Positions 51,622 through 62,747 of a DNA stretch of 64,000 bases are shown here, in pieces (position 1 is the first letter of the stretch; each line of letters opens with the position of its first letter). Source of the DNA: Thozetella sp. PMI_491. Its lineage: Eukaryota > Ascomycota > Sordariomycetes > Chaetosphaeriales > Chaetosphaeriaceae. Under the pieces are notes generated by a model, which was given only the letters and a program-made list of their open reading frames with translations, was not told where the DNA came from and ran no database searches. The position numbers and the translations under genes are program-made. Location of the stretch: positions 1,287,762-1,351,761 of the forward strand of contig MU270015.1 in the NCBI GenBank assembly GCA_021432635.1. Direction: 5' to 3'.

Positions 51622-53237
51622 ATGGCGATCCTTTCGTCTTTGTTCCTTCTCACCGTCGGCCTGGCCTTGGCACAACACCCTGGACTGGAAGCGAGTCCGG
51701 ACTGCGCCGTTTGTCATGCTCTATATCCCTCTGCTTCCTCCCACTTGCCTAATCCACCACTACAGGTGCCTTGCCTCAACGATACGATGCCCCAGCTACC
51801 CTGTGTACCAGGCCAAGAGCCTTGTCCATGCTACGATGCCTTGTTTGCCCCTGGGATGTTGTCTTGCATCGGCGAGCAGTGTAGCGTTGCTGACAGCTTG
51901 CGTAAGGTCATTTCTTGTCCGTGTTCAGCCCTTTAGCAAGATGCTTACGTTGAAATTTTCTTAGGCACATTCAATGCTTCATCTTTGGTTTGCGACTTGC
52001 CTATTGTGGACCGTGGTAGGATCGTTAGTGTCAGCGGCGTCGCTTTCGGCATAATCGATGCCACCTTGATTGCTTTACGATTCACTTCCAGGCCAAGGGG
52101 TTATATCGGGTGGAGAGATAATGTCGACGACTGGGTCATGATCATTAACGGAGTCGGTGTCCTCCGTTATACCTAGTCCTTGCGACGGGGAAGCTAACCT
52201 TAGAAACTAGATCTTTGTTTTAACCATGGCTGTCCTGGGTTTCGAGCGTGAGTTATCTTGGCGATAAATGATTATACCACCTCTCATTATTGTGCAGTTG
52301 CCCAGTATGGTTACGGAAGAGACATATGGACCCTCAGTTTCGATCAGATGACGGCGATCAACAAGGTATACTTCCCTAGCTAGCTAACGACATATCCTCG
52401 CTCTACCTGATCGCTAACCTCGCGTAGCTCCTATACTGCCACGAACTAATGTGGTCTCTTATCCTTACGTTCACACGAATATCCATCCTCTTCTTTTACC
52501 GCCGTGTCATTCCCCTCGATATCGTGCCAAAGCTAAAACTTGCCATCGACGGATCGATCGTGTGGACTATTTGTGGAGGCTTGATTATCAGTCTGCCACT
52601 TATTTTCCGCTGCACTCCCTTCGAACCTCAGTTCTACAGTTTCCAGGAAGGACCTGCTGGTCTCAACTGCATCGACATGCAGAAACATGCCTGGGCGACC
52701 GGTGCTATAAACTTCACGAGCGATATCTGGCTTGTCCTCTTGCCTATTCCCACCCTGGGGCGGCTGAAGCTAAAGTTGAGGAAGAAGATTGGTGTTGGTC
52801 TAATGTTTTGCTTTGGTGGATTGTCCGTTTGCTCCTTCCTGGCTGGTGATATATCGTTAATTACTGACTATAAAAATAGCGTTACATTGGCGTCAATCCC
52901 TCGCATGGTGTCTCTTATGCAGTATACCACGACAATTAACCCAACTTGTATGTACCCGGTGGACCAGTCTCACTTGGCTCAAAAACTAACGACGCCGGCT
53001 GCCACAGACGACTGGGTCTATGTCAGTTTCTGGTCGGCCACAGAGGCTTACGTCGGGGTGATGTGCGCCTGCATGCCCCGAACCTATATGCTCATTTCAC
53101 GCCTCTATCGCCACTTTTTCCCCGCCCAGATCGACTCGCGGCCTCCTACCACGCCTCATCTGACTGAGGTTACCAACTCAACAGTTTCATCCAGCCGGGG
53201 CGCGTACTCTGACCTACTCCGAAAGGAGTCTCACTAA
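51622..53237 (+). CDS. CFEM-domain, Pth11-like seven-helix receptor
   Basis: Seven exons: 51622-51708, 51766-51901, 51965-52152, 52211-52247, 52298-52365, 52428-52947 and 53008-53237; 421 residues. The signal peptide MAILSSLFLLTVGLALA is followed by an eight-cysteine CFEM domain (PDCAVPCLNDTMPQLPC, EPCPC, LSCIGEQC, LVC). The first intron is in frame and splits PDCA from VPC. Hydrophobic segments follow as in Pth11-type receptors: SVSGVAFGIIDATLIALRF, DDWVMIINGIFVLTMAVLG, LMWSLILTFTRISILFFYRR, IVWTICGGLIISLPLIF and the end motif YDWVYVSFWSATEAYVGVMCACMP. CFEM receptors act at the plasma membrane in surface and host sensing. The stretch 52845-52930 reads through in frame, though a missed intron there cannot be excluded. 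Confidence 0.85.
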
Positions 53238-55156
53238 CGAGCTGGCCCAGCTGAGGACAAGCTTGGGCAGATTCAACACGTACCTTCAATAGGAGTGGTT
53301 TGGGAGGATACGTGAATTTGTTGCATATGCTTGCTCCGGTAAAATTTGAGACCTTTAGGAGAGAGTGTCGGTATATCTTAGAATATCCACCCCCGCAGTA
53401 TGGTGGGCTTGTTGACATTGCAAAATATCTACAATCAGGGGTAGGGTTGGCTATGGAGCTAAATCAGCGAGATGGCTGATTTTGGATTGTCGATATCGGG
53501 TAATTATCTAGGTTCCATGCTGCTCCAATCAGAAATGTTAGTGCATTAGAAGCATTGGCGCTAATAATTCTCACCCCAGCATCTGGGGTAGTGAACATAA
53601 ATTTGATTGGGAAATATGTGCGCCAACCCTTTCAGCTAATGCACGCCAAGGGACGACGCAAGTTGCGGGATTATTGGCCGGCAACCTAACGAGGCCTCAT
53701 GATGCAACCGGGCCTGGACGGGATGGAAGAGGATAAAACTCACTGGCCTTGACTGGACTCTCATAGGTTCATAGGTTAGGGTTAGTCCGAGAATTCCGAC
53801 GCGTCAAAGGATGGAGCTGAGTCGATTTGGGCAAACTTTCTAATCACCAAGAATCCGGCATTATAGGACTAGGCCAATGCAGCAGAGCTACTCTATCCCC
53901 ACCGTCGGTGTTCCCGCAAGCCTCATTATCTCTTGAGCACACCATAACAGGGTGTATGACTCACGCCTATCACATATCACTAGAATAGTCGGCATCGAGT
54001 ACGATGGAACACTAGCTATGCCGCTAGAAGCCCAAAGCTCAGGGACACGGGTCAATAGCGCGGAGGTAGTTGGAGATTATCTTCATCGTCCCACCCGACA
54101 TTACGGTAGCTAGGGGCCTCGCAGAACAGAAGAGCCATGGCATTATAATTATGCCGAAAATCCCTTGGATATAGATTATCTAGAAACGACGTTGTCATTG
54201 CTATAAAGAAAGGTAATTATCTTGTTTGACTCAATTAGGAGGTTTAAGACCTGCCTAGTGATGCGTATGGCTGTAATCTAAATCTATACGACTCAGCAAT
54301 CCCAGCGCACGAGTATCATGACCAAGAGCAAGTTGGTGCGTCCGTTGAGGAAATATTACTAATAATTGATAATGCATCCTTCGACATGCACCTCGCCCGA
54401 TCGAGTAATTGGTCCTATCCCCGGGAGCGCCACCTTTCACGAGAACCCAACCTCACGCAGCCGCTAATCGAGATCGACGCCGAGTCGCACACTGCCAAGT
54501 ACCGAAACCCTTCCTTACCTTATGAACAATATCTATTATCTAATGCGAAAAGGAGTACCTCGGTTGGAATCGCCAAGAATTTTCGACTGATTATTCTAGA
54601 ATCACTTGTGCTATATCGGCTGTGATTGCTGCCAAAATATTCGGCTACTTTCCTCCCTTTTCTGAAGATGCGCTGTATGAGAGTCGCTACTACTAATCGA
54701 ATTACTCTATGTACTTAACATAGGCTGAGATAATTTTGCGGTTGAATTCAGTTGAAATACAGCGGACACTGTAAAGCCAAAGAGAAATGCGCAGCACGGA
54801 TTTTAGGGTATCGATGTGGCTTGCCCTAAATGACCATGCATATACTGACTTGTCAGATAGGCAATTAGTCCGTCATAGGCTTATCAAGCGCAAAATCTCC
54901 GACATCCTTGTGTAACAATGATTTTCAGCCCGCTACGGGGTCGCCGATGACCTCTGGTGGCCCCGACGTCGATCTCATATGGGCGGCAGACATCCACTTC
55001 CAATAGCAGTATCGACCTATTCACCCACGTAGTAACCCTGACGCCAACAACAACAACTCGCCATCGATATTCCAGAGCATACCCACCTCTACTTGTCAGC
55101 CGAGAAGGCCGACAGAAGACAGCAAGACGTCCCTACCTAGTCTATAAGCACACACG
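53238..55156. other. 1.9-kb intergenic region
   Basis: No supported gene. AT-rich in part (54200-54370, 54540-54760). Presumed terminator of the receptor gene and promoter of the bZIP gene. Confidence 0.4.
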
Positions 55157-55909
55157 ATGGTCCAGCAGCAGTTAGCCAAAGACATGAAGAGGCGAAGAGT
55201 CTCCAGCTTGACACCTAATCAAGTTGCGAGAAAGCGAGCGAATGACCGGGACGCTCAACGAGCTAGTCGGGCGCGCACCAAGGAGTACATTGAGCGATTA
55301 GAGAAGGAACTGGAGGAATTGAAGAGCCGGCATAGCCACGACGAGATTGTACAGGAGCTTGTACAGAAGAATAAGGTTCTGGAAATGGAGCTGGCAATAC
55401 TCCAGGAAAGTTTAAGCCTTCGAACTTGCCCATATCCCCGGCTCGGTAAGCACACTTGAAATTGTATTGTAATCTCCAACTCACTCTTTCCTCTAATCGG
55501 TGTAGCAGCATGTGGGAAGGATGTCTTTCCGCATGAGCCAGCCATTTTTATCCAGGAATCACTGTTTGACCAGAACATAATAACGGCCAACTACGACACG
55601 CAATTCGAGGAATCGCGCCTACCAGAGGCGCAAGAGCTGTGGGCCTCCGTCGGTGGGCGAGCTCTCGAACTCCATCTTCCGCTGGCGGTTTCAAGCCCTC
55701 ACTCGTCTGAAGACCTCCCGGACGAGCATCTGTTTGGTTATAATCACAGCATGCCGTCATCGACAATGGAAATCACGGCCACAACTCCATCTAACGGTCC
55801 ATACTTGGAGCAAAGTAGCCAATCTGGAATCCAAACTGTTCCTGCAGACACTACTTTCTCATCCCTAGCGCCGTCCCTTGAGCTACTACCTTCGTTTGAC
55901 GGGCTTTGA
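55157..55909 (+). CDS. bZIP transcription factor
   Basis: Two exons, 55157-55445 and 55506-55909; 230 residues. The basic region RKRANDRDAQRASRARTKEYIERLE is followed by a leucine zipper with heptads (LEKELEELKSRH, IVQELVQKNKVLEMELAIL). The basic motif has the N-x-x-D-A-x-R-x-S-R pattern of fungal Yap/AP-1-like and related factors. The C-terminal half is acidic, Ser/Pro-rich and likely an activation region; it ends LAPSLELLPSFDGL. The intron acceptor is a NAGNAG tandem (TAGCAG at 55503-55508), so two proteins differing by one Ala codon could be made. It should dimerise and bind TGAC/TTAC-type sites in the nucleus. Target genes unknown. Confidence 0.87.
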
Positions 55910-57311
55910 TTAGATGAGTCCAGAGATATTTGAGGATCCTTGCCCTAAAGCTATGACAAGTATGGTAAACTAAGGTTAAGAGTCGGATTATATTTTAGCA
56001 TCTGCTATATAGTCTGAATGAGCAATAAATTGCTTTCTCTAGAAATTTTTAAACGAATAGATTAAGTAATACACGATTTATGCACGAGCTTTTTGGATCA
56101 TAATAATATATAGATGCTTATAGGATATGTATTAGAAAGTGTTCGTGACAAGGATATAGGCTGGGATGTGATGGAGTAGGTTCGGGACAAAAGTAATTGC
56201 TAACTGAGCGCGGAACAATACCGACTTGGAGCAAACTTATATCTGTGGGATTGGGAATGTATTGGTGTTGCTTGGCGTTGGTTTTTAGAGCTGGATGGGA
56301 AATGGAGGTGGTGACTGTGCGGGTCTGTTAGTGGAGGGGCAACTGACTCTGTTGCTTTTGCGCGTTCCCTGTAAAACCCTTAGTTTTCTGCTGTCTAGTT
56401 GTCTTATGCGGGAATAATCATCGACACGTCCTTCTCGTCAATGGGCAGATGAGCGCCGACATGTATTTTCTTTGCTCCCTAGGCCCTAATCAAAGGTAAA
56501 CAACTCCAATTTGAAATCTACTGGGGAAGGCTAGGATTGATTTGGAAACCATCTTAGAATATAGTAGAAGGGCAAGGGTGTATATACTAATTCCTCGCTG
56601 CGCCATCTCCATAAATTTGGGTCCGAAGCCAGCGGGGACCCATATGGATTCGGGAGGCACGTCCCATATACAAAATATCGCAGCTAAATTCTGAACCCTC
56701 TCCTGCCCTTCGAGGTCGCCCATCTACGGGGCTCATTTATCACCTCATAGCTATGCAGGGGCTGTTTTGCGGTTCCTTAGATCTGCTCCCCACCACGCGG
56801 GCGGCCTCATCTCAATCGGCACGTGGGACTGATGCAACATTTTCCCCTGCAGCAGCCATGCAGGCGAGGCACCCTGGCTCGTTCAGCTCGGGCGAAAAAA
56901 TGTATGGAGGTAGATATAGCCAATCATATTGCAAAGCTGGGCTGCACACCCATTGGAGCAGTCTCTGCCTCCGCCCAACTCCCGTCTTCAGCCACGCGGC
57001 CTGGAACAGCAGTTTCCGGGTGTCGCAGACAAGCGTGGAATTATTGGGCCCGTTCAGGCTCGGAAAGCCTTGGGACCACGTTCGTTTCCTGGCGGGAGAA
57101 GTGGGCAGCCTTGGCCTTTCGCACTGCCCAGCATTGCGGCGCCTAGCTCGTCTTCATCTCCATCTCCTATTACGCGCTCAAGTAGACAAGAACTTCTCCA
57201 TTTCGGCCCTGTTAATTGCATAACATATCGAGGTAAACGTTTGCCAACACCTTAAGCTAAGCTGCACATAGAGGAGCACTAGGACGAGGGCCATCGAAAG
57301 GCAGCTCCACC
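55910..57311. other. 1.4-kb intergenic region
   Basis: No supported gene; frames at 56.5-57.2 kb overlap in three phases without motifs. AT-rich at 56040-56130. Confidence 0.4.
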
Positions 57312-59287
57312 ATGGGAGCGCATGAATATTCGCTCACATTCACCGGTAGGATCACGGTTGTGGACAATGACTGGGTCCGAACAATCGTTACCGACCCCCC
57401 TGCTCCAAAAATCCCAGAACTCAACCAAGCTCCTGCTATCAGTGCCTGGTCAGCGCGTCAGGATCCGAATAGTTCGCACAATCGAGGCTCGGGGGGCGGG
57501 GAAGGCGACGGAGGGTTTTATCCTACCTCGCATATTGATGGAGACTCTCTGGACGAGAATCGAATCTGGTCTTGCGACGAGTGCGGTGAGATATTCGAAA
57601 GTGCCAACTGGCTCGACTTCCATGCACTGAGTGAATCACACAAGGCGTTCCGATGCGGTCGCGTAGGCTGTGACGAGGTGCTCTTCACCCTCACCAACTT
57701 GCGGGATCATGTGGAGGAGCACGATAATGGCCCCTTGCAACCTTGCGGCTTTTGCGACCAGAGAATCCGTTCCCGCTACTTTAACCACCACCTCGCGAAA
57801 GCTCATAAAGTCGGGATGGGCGAGGGCAAGGGATACCATTGTCGCCACGAGGAATGTCCAGCTTTCCAAACATATCGCTTCTTCACTGAATATGCCTATT
57901 ATCAGCATTTGCGAGACACGCATGATGAACTGCTTTTCATCTGCGATTATCCTGGATGTTCACGAGTGGCAAAGAAGGGGTTCATTTACAAGTCTGAGTT
58001 GTATGCTCACCAGATCACGCATATACCATTTACGAGCAACTTCTGGCGAGATAAATTGGAGTCGCTGGCGCCACTAACATCCAGGATCGGTGAACTTTTG
58101 GCCCTTTTCGTAGCCGCCATGGGGAAGCGGAAATTACCATCTGTGGAGAAGAGAAGAATATTTTGGAATTGCGTAGGGACAAAATGACTTTCGAACACTG
58201 TCTCAGGAATAGAAGCTGACCCACAATCCTTAGCCCTCCTGTAGAATTCAACTGTTCGATGACTTCCTCGAAATCGAGGAAGGTTCCCTCGACGAGCTTG
58301 AGTGGTGGTTGAATTCTCAGCCTAGCGAAGGAGGTACATGTACCAGCCAAACCGAGACAATGGAGAACAAGGCTCCAGACACCGCGGCGACAGAGGCTTC
58401 CAATGTCAACGTGTTCCTATCCTCCGAGGCGGGGTCTACATCTACGCCCCAACTCAGCGAAGAGCGCAATACGAAAGAAGCAGAGTGTAGTGTCCTGAGT
58501 CTGAAGACTAGTGCTGGGCATCATAATTCTATTTACCTCCTGTGCTGTTTCCCTCGCAGCAGGTATGGAATATTCCTCGACCAAGAGAGTCTTGACAACA
58601 TTACAAACGATCGTTCTTTGTTTGAATTTCTTCGGGATCTATCCAACGTTCGGCGGTACAACTGGCACCTCTCGAATCCATTCCGCAGCATCCAAGGCTT
58701 GCGACTTACCAGGGTAAGTTCTCCACTGTTGGAAGGTGCCGCAAGCAGTTCCATTGCCCTATCATACCGAAACCCACACAAAATGCTCACTCCGCCAGTT
58801 TCTTCTCTCCAAATCGGGCCTGGTAGACGTACAGAGCCATGAATACGCGTGCGCCAAGGAGCGATGCATATGCCTCCCGCCTCCAGAAAAGGTCGAGCCG
58901 GACACAAGGGCTGAGTACCGCTGCCAGCCTGTCCCGCCTCGATATATCCCGCCAATAGGAGAGAATTTCCTCATGCACTGTTTCTCGCACCCGGCCTGTG
59001 TGGATCCGCGTCAGACGTGGGTCTACGCGCAGTTCCCAAAACTTTTGTCTGGGCGGCTGAGAGGTGAATTCCATACCCCCGTCGAAGGCTGGGGGGTATA
59101 CTTCCGGGATGGTTGGAACTGGCCTGCCATCTGGTCTGCCTTGTTAGCCTTCTTTCTTCTGCCTAGCTTTTTATTCCTAGTGCTGTGGGGCGCATTCAAG
59201 GGAGATATCCAAGGAGCGTCTGGCGTTGCTGCCTATTGGGTCACGGTTGGTACGATCTTTATGGGATATGTTGCTACACGGAACTGA
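57312..59287 (+). CDS. C2H2 zinc-finger protein fused to a fungal-specific domain with C-terminal membrane helices
   Basis: Three exons, 57312-58172, 58234-58713 and 58799-59287; 609 residues. Five C2H2-like fingers start at Cys88: CDECGEIFES...H, CGRVGCDEVLF...H, CGFCDQRIRS...H, CRHEECPAFQT...H and CDYPGCSRVAKK...H. The intron at 58173-58233 joins RRIFWNC to PSCRIQLFDDFLEIEEG without a stop; without it the region would be read as two genes. The middle domain has YLLCCFPRSRYG and DRSLFEFLRDL, then CICLPPPEKVEP and PPRYIPPIGENFLMHCFSHP, a pattern I know from many fungal uncharacterised proteins. The end has one or two TM helices (AIWSALLAFFLLPSFLFLVLWG, VAAYWVTVGTIFMGYVA). Function unknown; the mix of fingers and membrane helices is unusual. 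Confidence 0.8.
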
Positions 59288-60340
59288 GTGCGGAAGATAG
59301 CAGCAGTGGTCTTGAACATGTATGCCACTACTGAATTGAAGCGCTATCCCTACGCCTGGGAATCGTTATCCGCGTTAACAGGCATTGGCATGCAATTGTT
59401 GTGGGTAGCGATGAGTGCCTAAGCTACGCCAAACATGTTGAGGGACTAAGCTCAAGTCATAAACTGTGGCCGTCTATTACCAACACACTTATACTCTATG
59501 CCTTACGGAGATCAAGAACTATACAACATATCACTATCGCCGTGGCTACGTCCACATTTACGCAAACTAATGTTATTTGCGTATATATCACATTAATCCG
59601 ATCTAATGTTAGTCTCTCCGCTCCACGCAGTTTGTCACCATGGCCAAGACAAAAACAAAAGCTTAGCGAGCTCTGTGCTCGATAATTTTTCGTCATCTTT
59701 TTCAACCTCAATCAAAGCATTGGTAGGTGGCAACAGCAATGTCGGCGACCACGCCCTGATGACCACGTTCCTTGGCCAAGCTCGCAAGCACAAGCGAGCT
59801 CGTGATACGAGGGCCGATACACCCGGGCAGTGTCGAGTCGATGCGGCTTGCAGCGGCGCTGATGCCCAGCGTCATTAGCCTATATGTCCCTTTTTCATGT
59901 ATCTTTTCGCGCGAGCAAACATCTCCCAGTGAAGCGACCAGGTAATCTTAAAAGCTTACGGTTAGAAGCCGCCCCGTAGATGCCTGAATACGGATACGAG
60001 ACATGATTGGTACGCACGACCAACAGGACCGTGGTCCGCCTCCAGTCCTGACTAGGTCAAGATTTACCCGGCTGGGAAGTGAGCGAGTCAGGCGGCCGGC
60101 CCGGCCTTTTGGGTTGGGGGCCTCGGGCGGTAACCAGTACAAAAGGCTGACTTACACGACGGCTAGAGCATTCATATAAGACCACAGCCGCGTCCCTGCA
60201 ACTATCCCGCTCCACTGCACACCCGCAAGGGCTTTCCGACTGACCCATAGCTCCTGAAGTATATTGACGCCCCGCTAGTCCTCCACGTCCCAACATTATA
60301 GTTCTCCAGTTGTCAGAGAAGTGAACCACGGGTTTACACA
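59288..60340. other. 1.05-kb intergenic region
   Basis: No supported gene; presumed promoter of the PhiA-like gene. Confidence 0.4.
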
Positions 60341-60989
60341 ATGAAGTCCATTCTCGCTACCCTCTTGCTGCTATCTTCGGTGGAATCTCTGGATGTCCTG
60401 CAGCCCTGGAAAGCGGGTGCAGGAAAGAAGAGCCCCATGGTTGACTATTTCAACGGCACAATGCTGCAGGCTAACGGAGGCAAGTTTTGGCTCGGCAAGC
60501 CCGCGTCGGCGTACTGCCCTTCCGACGTCGAGCATCTCGACTGCACGCAGTACCCTGGCGGGCAGACTGTGTTTGTGGGCGGAAATGGCACAGTTTCCCT
60601 TGACGTCGCTGTGCCCGGAGGTCAGCAAGGTACGCGCTACCCCATAACACATTCTTATCATCTCTCAACGTTCCCTCTCCCCCGAGGTAGGCTAACAGCT
60701 GACCTGATAAGTATACGTTGCCCCTGATGGCGCTCTCAGCTACACGATCCCACATTCGCGCTTCATGCCTAATGGCTCCGTCACCACTGGATTCCGCAAA
60801 GCGTCCGGGAGCGGCTACATCGATGAAGTTTTGCTCACGTATGACGACGGAAAGTTCCTCGCGTGTCCGAATAGCACCGATATCTACCAGGTGTACGTCC
60901 AAATGCCGAACACCATGGCTCCGATGATGTGCATGACATTCAGCCTGAGGACCTACGATGTCAGCTTCAGGACCGCGTGGGAGTACTAG
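60341..60989 (+). CDS. Small secreted PhiA-like cell-wall/IgE-binding-type protein
   Basis: Two exons, 60341-60629 and 60712-60989; 188 residues. Signal peptide MKSILATLLLLSSVESL is followed by GGKFWLGKPASAYCPSDVEHLDC, TVFVGGNGTVSLDVAVPGGQQVYVAPDGALSYT. This block is diagnostic for the PhiA/phialide-type secreted proteins of filamentous fungi, related to allergens described as IgE-binding. Four to six cysteines and N-glycosylation sites fit an extracellular wall-associated protein, needed in relatives for phialide and conidium development. It has no enzyme motif. An 82-nt intron (60630-60711) splits PGGQQ from VYVAPDG, a position common in the family. Confidence 0.85.
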
Positions 60990-61394
60990 GTGGCGCGCGC
61001 GCAGATAATGCACGATGTAGTGTGTCGCCCGGAGACTGAGACTGGACTTATGGGATACGCGATAGGGAGAGTAATATTTCGACATGATTGCGAACGATGT
61101 TCCTAATATTAATATAATTACGTCTTATAGTGGTGGCATCGGTTATTCTCGTCGCTCGATCCTCCACATGTGATACCGGGCATGATGATGGGTGACAGAG
61201 CAACAGTCCCATGCCTAGGAAGGGAGTTCCGTGTCATAATAGAGATCATAATACGGGCTTAAGTATAGTAGGCATATCTTTCTATAGGATATTTATTTCC
61301 CCGCAGAGGCCTTGGAAAAAAATCAGGACTTTCCAGTCGGAGACTTGGGCTCTATCTCCCTTCCATCCCCAGTTAGACACCACGGTCACCCTGC
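60990..61394. other. Convergent intergenic region
   Basis: Between two 3' ends; AT-rich at 61100-61125. No gene seen. Confidence 0.4.
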
Positions 61395-62747
61395 TCATTC
61401 GCCCTCCTGCCTTTCAAAGATTCCATAATCAATCTCTCTCCATACCTGACCCTTGAATGCCACATAACTTGTAATGATCTCATCGACTAGTCTCTCCGAG
61501 AAGTCTCCATATAGTCGGAGCTGATTGTGGTTGCGCGAGATAGGCTGCGGGTTTTTGCCTTCAGCCTTTCTAGCTGCCGCTACCTCTGATGATGGGGAAA
61601 GTTCGTAGTACTCCATTGCTACGAGGCGGTCGTACGAGTCAAGTAGAATGTACCGACTCACAGGTTTCTCCTCGGCTGGTTGCACGCGGTCGGTCACCCC
61701 CGGCTTTGTCCACACGAGATATCCCTCGGAACTCTCCCACAGAAAGAAGGGGTAGGATGAGGAGAAGACCCGGATATCGGATATGGTGTACTTCTGACTG
61801 TTGTACTTGGGTGCAGCCACGGCTTTCTTTTTCGTTACTTCTTCGGATATTGATGTTTGGCTTGTCGCTCTGCCGGCCTGTAAGTCCAATACTAGTCCTG
61901 CGGAGCCATCCGGGCGTGGAAAATACAGCTTGACGCACCAAGATAGCTGCGTCATCTGAGCCAACCCTGCGACAGCCCCAGATGTGGCTCTTTGGACACG
62001 CATAGACGCATGTGTAGGCTTCCATATGGTTTCCACAATATCACCCGGCTTCCTCATATATGACCAGAAGAGTTCCGAGTTGAACTTCCCCGCGCGGTCG
62101 AAGTCAGGGTATGATACGTCGTATAGTCTTTTCGAACGCTTGTAATCCCAGATTTCAACTGGCATACATTGTTCGAGAGTCCGATCTATCTGTAGCACCG
62201 TAACGGGCTCCATCGCGCGGTATCGTTCCTGCCAGTTGTCGTAGTCGATTCCAACAGTAAGTCGGCCATCTAGGGGGTACGGCGACCGTGCGAACACCTT
62301 CTCTTCGCCAAACATGTCTCTAGGAGGCGTATGAAGCTGTCTCTCCTGTAAGAAGTAGCCGGCTCCAGAGTCTGTGTAGCACAGCAGTCGAATCCCGCAG
62401 CGGCCACAGTACTGCACGACCCATTTCGCGCGTGCGCCGCTCAAGAAGCAAAGCAAAGCCAGTCCTAGGGTGCAGATACTAATGATGGTCGCATCGAAAA
62501 CCCTGATCCCGTCGCCGATATGTTAAAAAAGTGCATTGACCCCACCACCTGCGCTCAGTTTAGAACTCGGAGGGAGGACTGACATGCTATTTGTATACTT
62601 TCGCCGGATGCATATCGTTTCATCGAACTTCTGGCAGGCAGGACATTTTATGTACCATGGCTTTCGACCTAGCTGGCGCTGGTCATAGTGCATCGTTAAA
62701 GCTACCCAATAACACAAGTGTAGTCCTCCTGATGCAATCTCATGCAT
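61395..62747 (-). CDS. Hypothetical protein with one predicted membrane helix; 5' exon tentative
   Basis: The 3' exon is well supported: open from about 62464 to the stop at 61395 (about 357 codons). It begins with a hydrophobic stretch (LALLCFLSGA), then KWVVQYCGRCGIRLLCYTD with a CxxC pair and a long soluble domain with DGRLTVGIDYDNWQERYR, PDFDRAGKFNSELFWSYMR and LDSYDRLVAMEYYEL. I do not recognise the family. No ATG opens this frame near the helix. A tentative first exon at 62747-62549 (with a CPACQKFDE motif) joins in frame over an 84-nt GTGGTG...CTAG intron, giving 422 residues. That donor is weak, so the true start may differ. Confidence 0.6.

Noticed and set aside
52812-52930. Extra intron in the CFEM receptor
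   Set aside because: Possible GT donors do not match the phase of the TAG acceptor at 52879; only a long skip to 52922 keeps frame, and it would remove a plausible helix, so reading through was kept.
56490-57255. Overlapping frames (up to 156 codons) upstream of the C2H2 gene
   Set aside because: Three phases are open over the same DNA, which reflects base composition; no motif in any.
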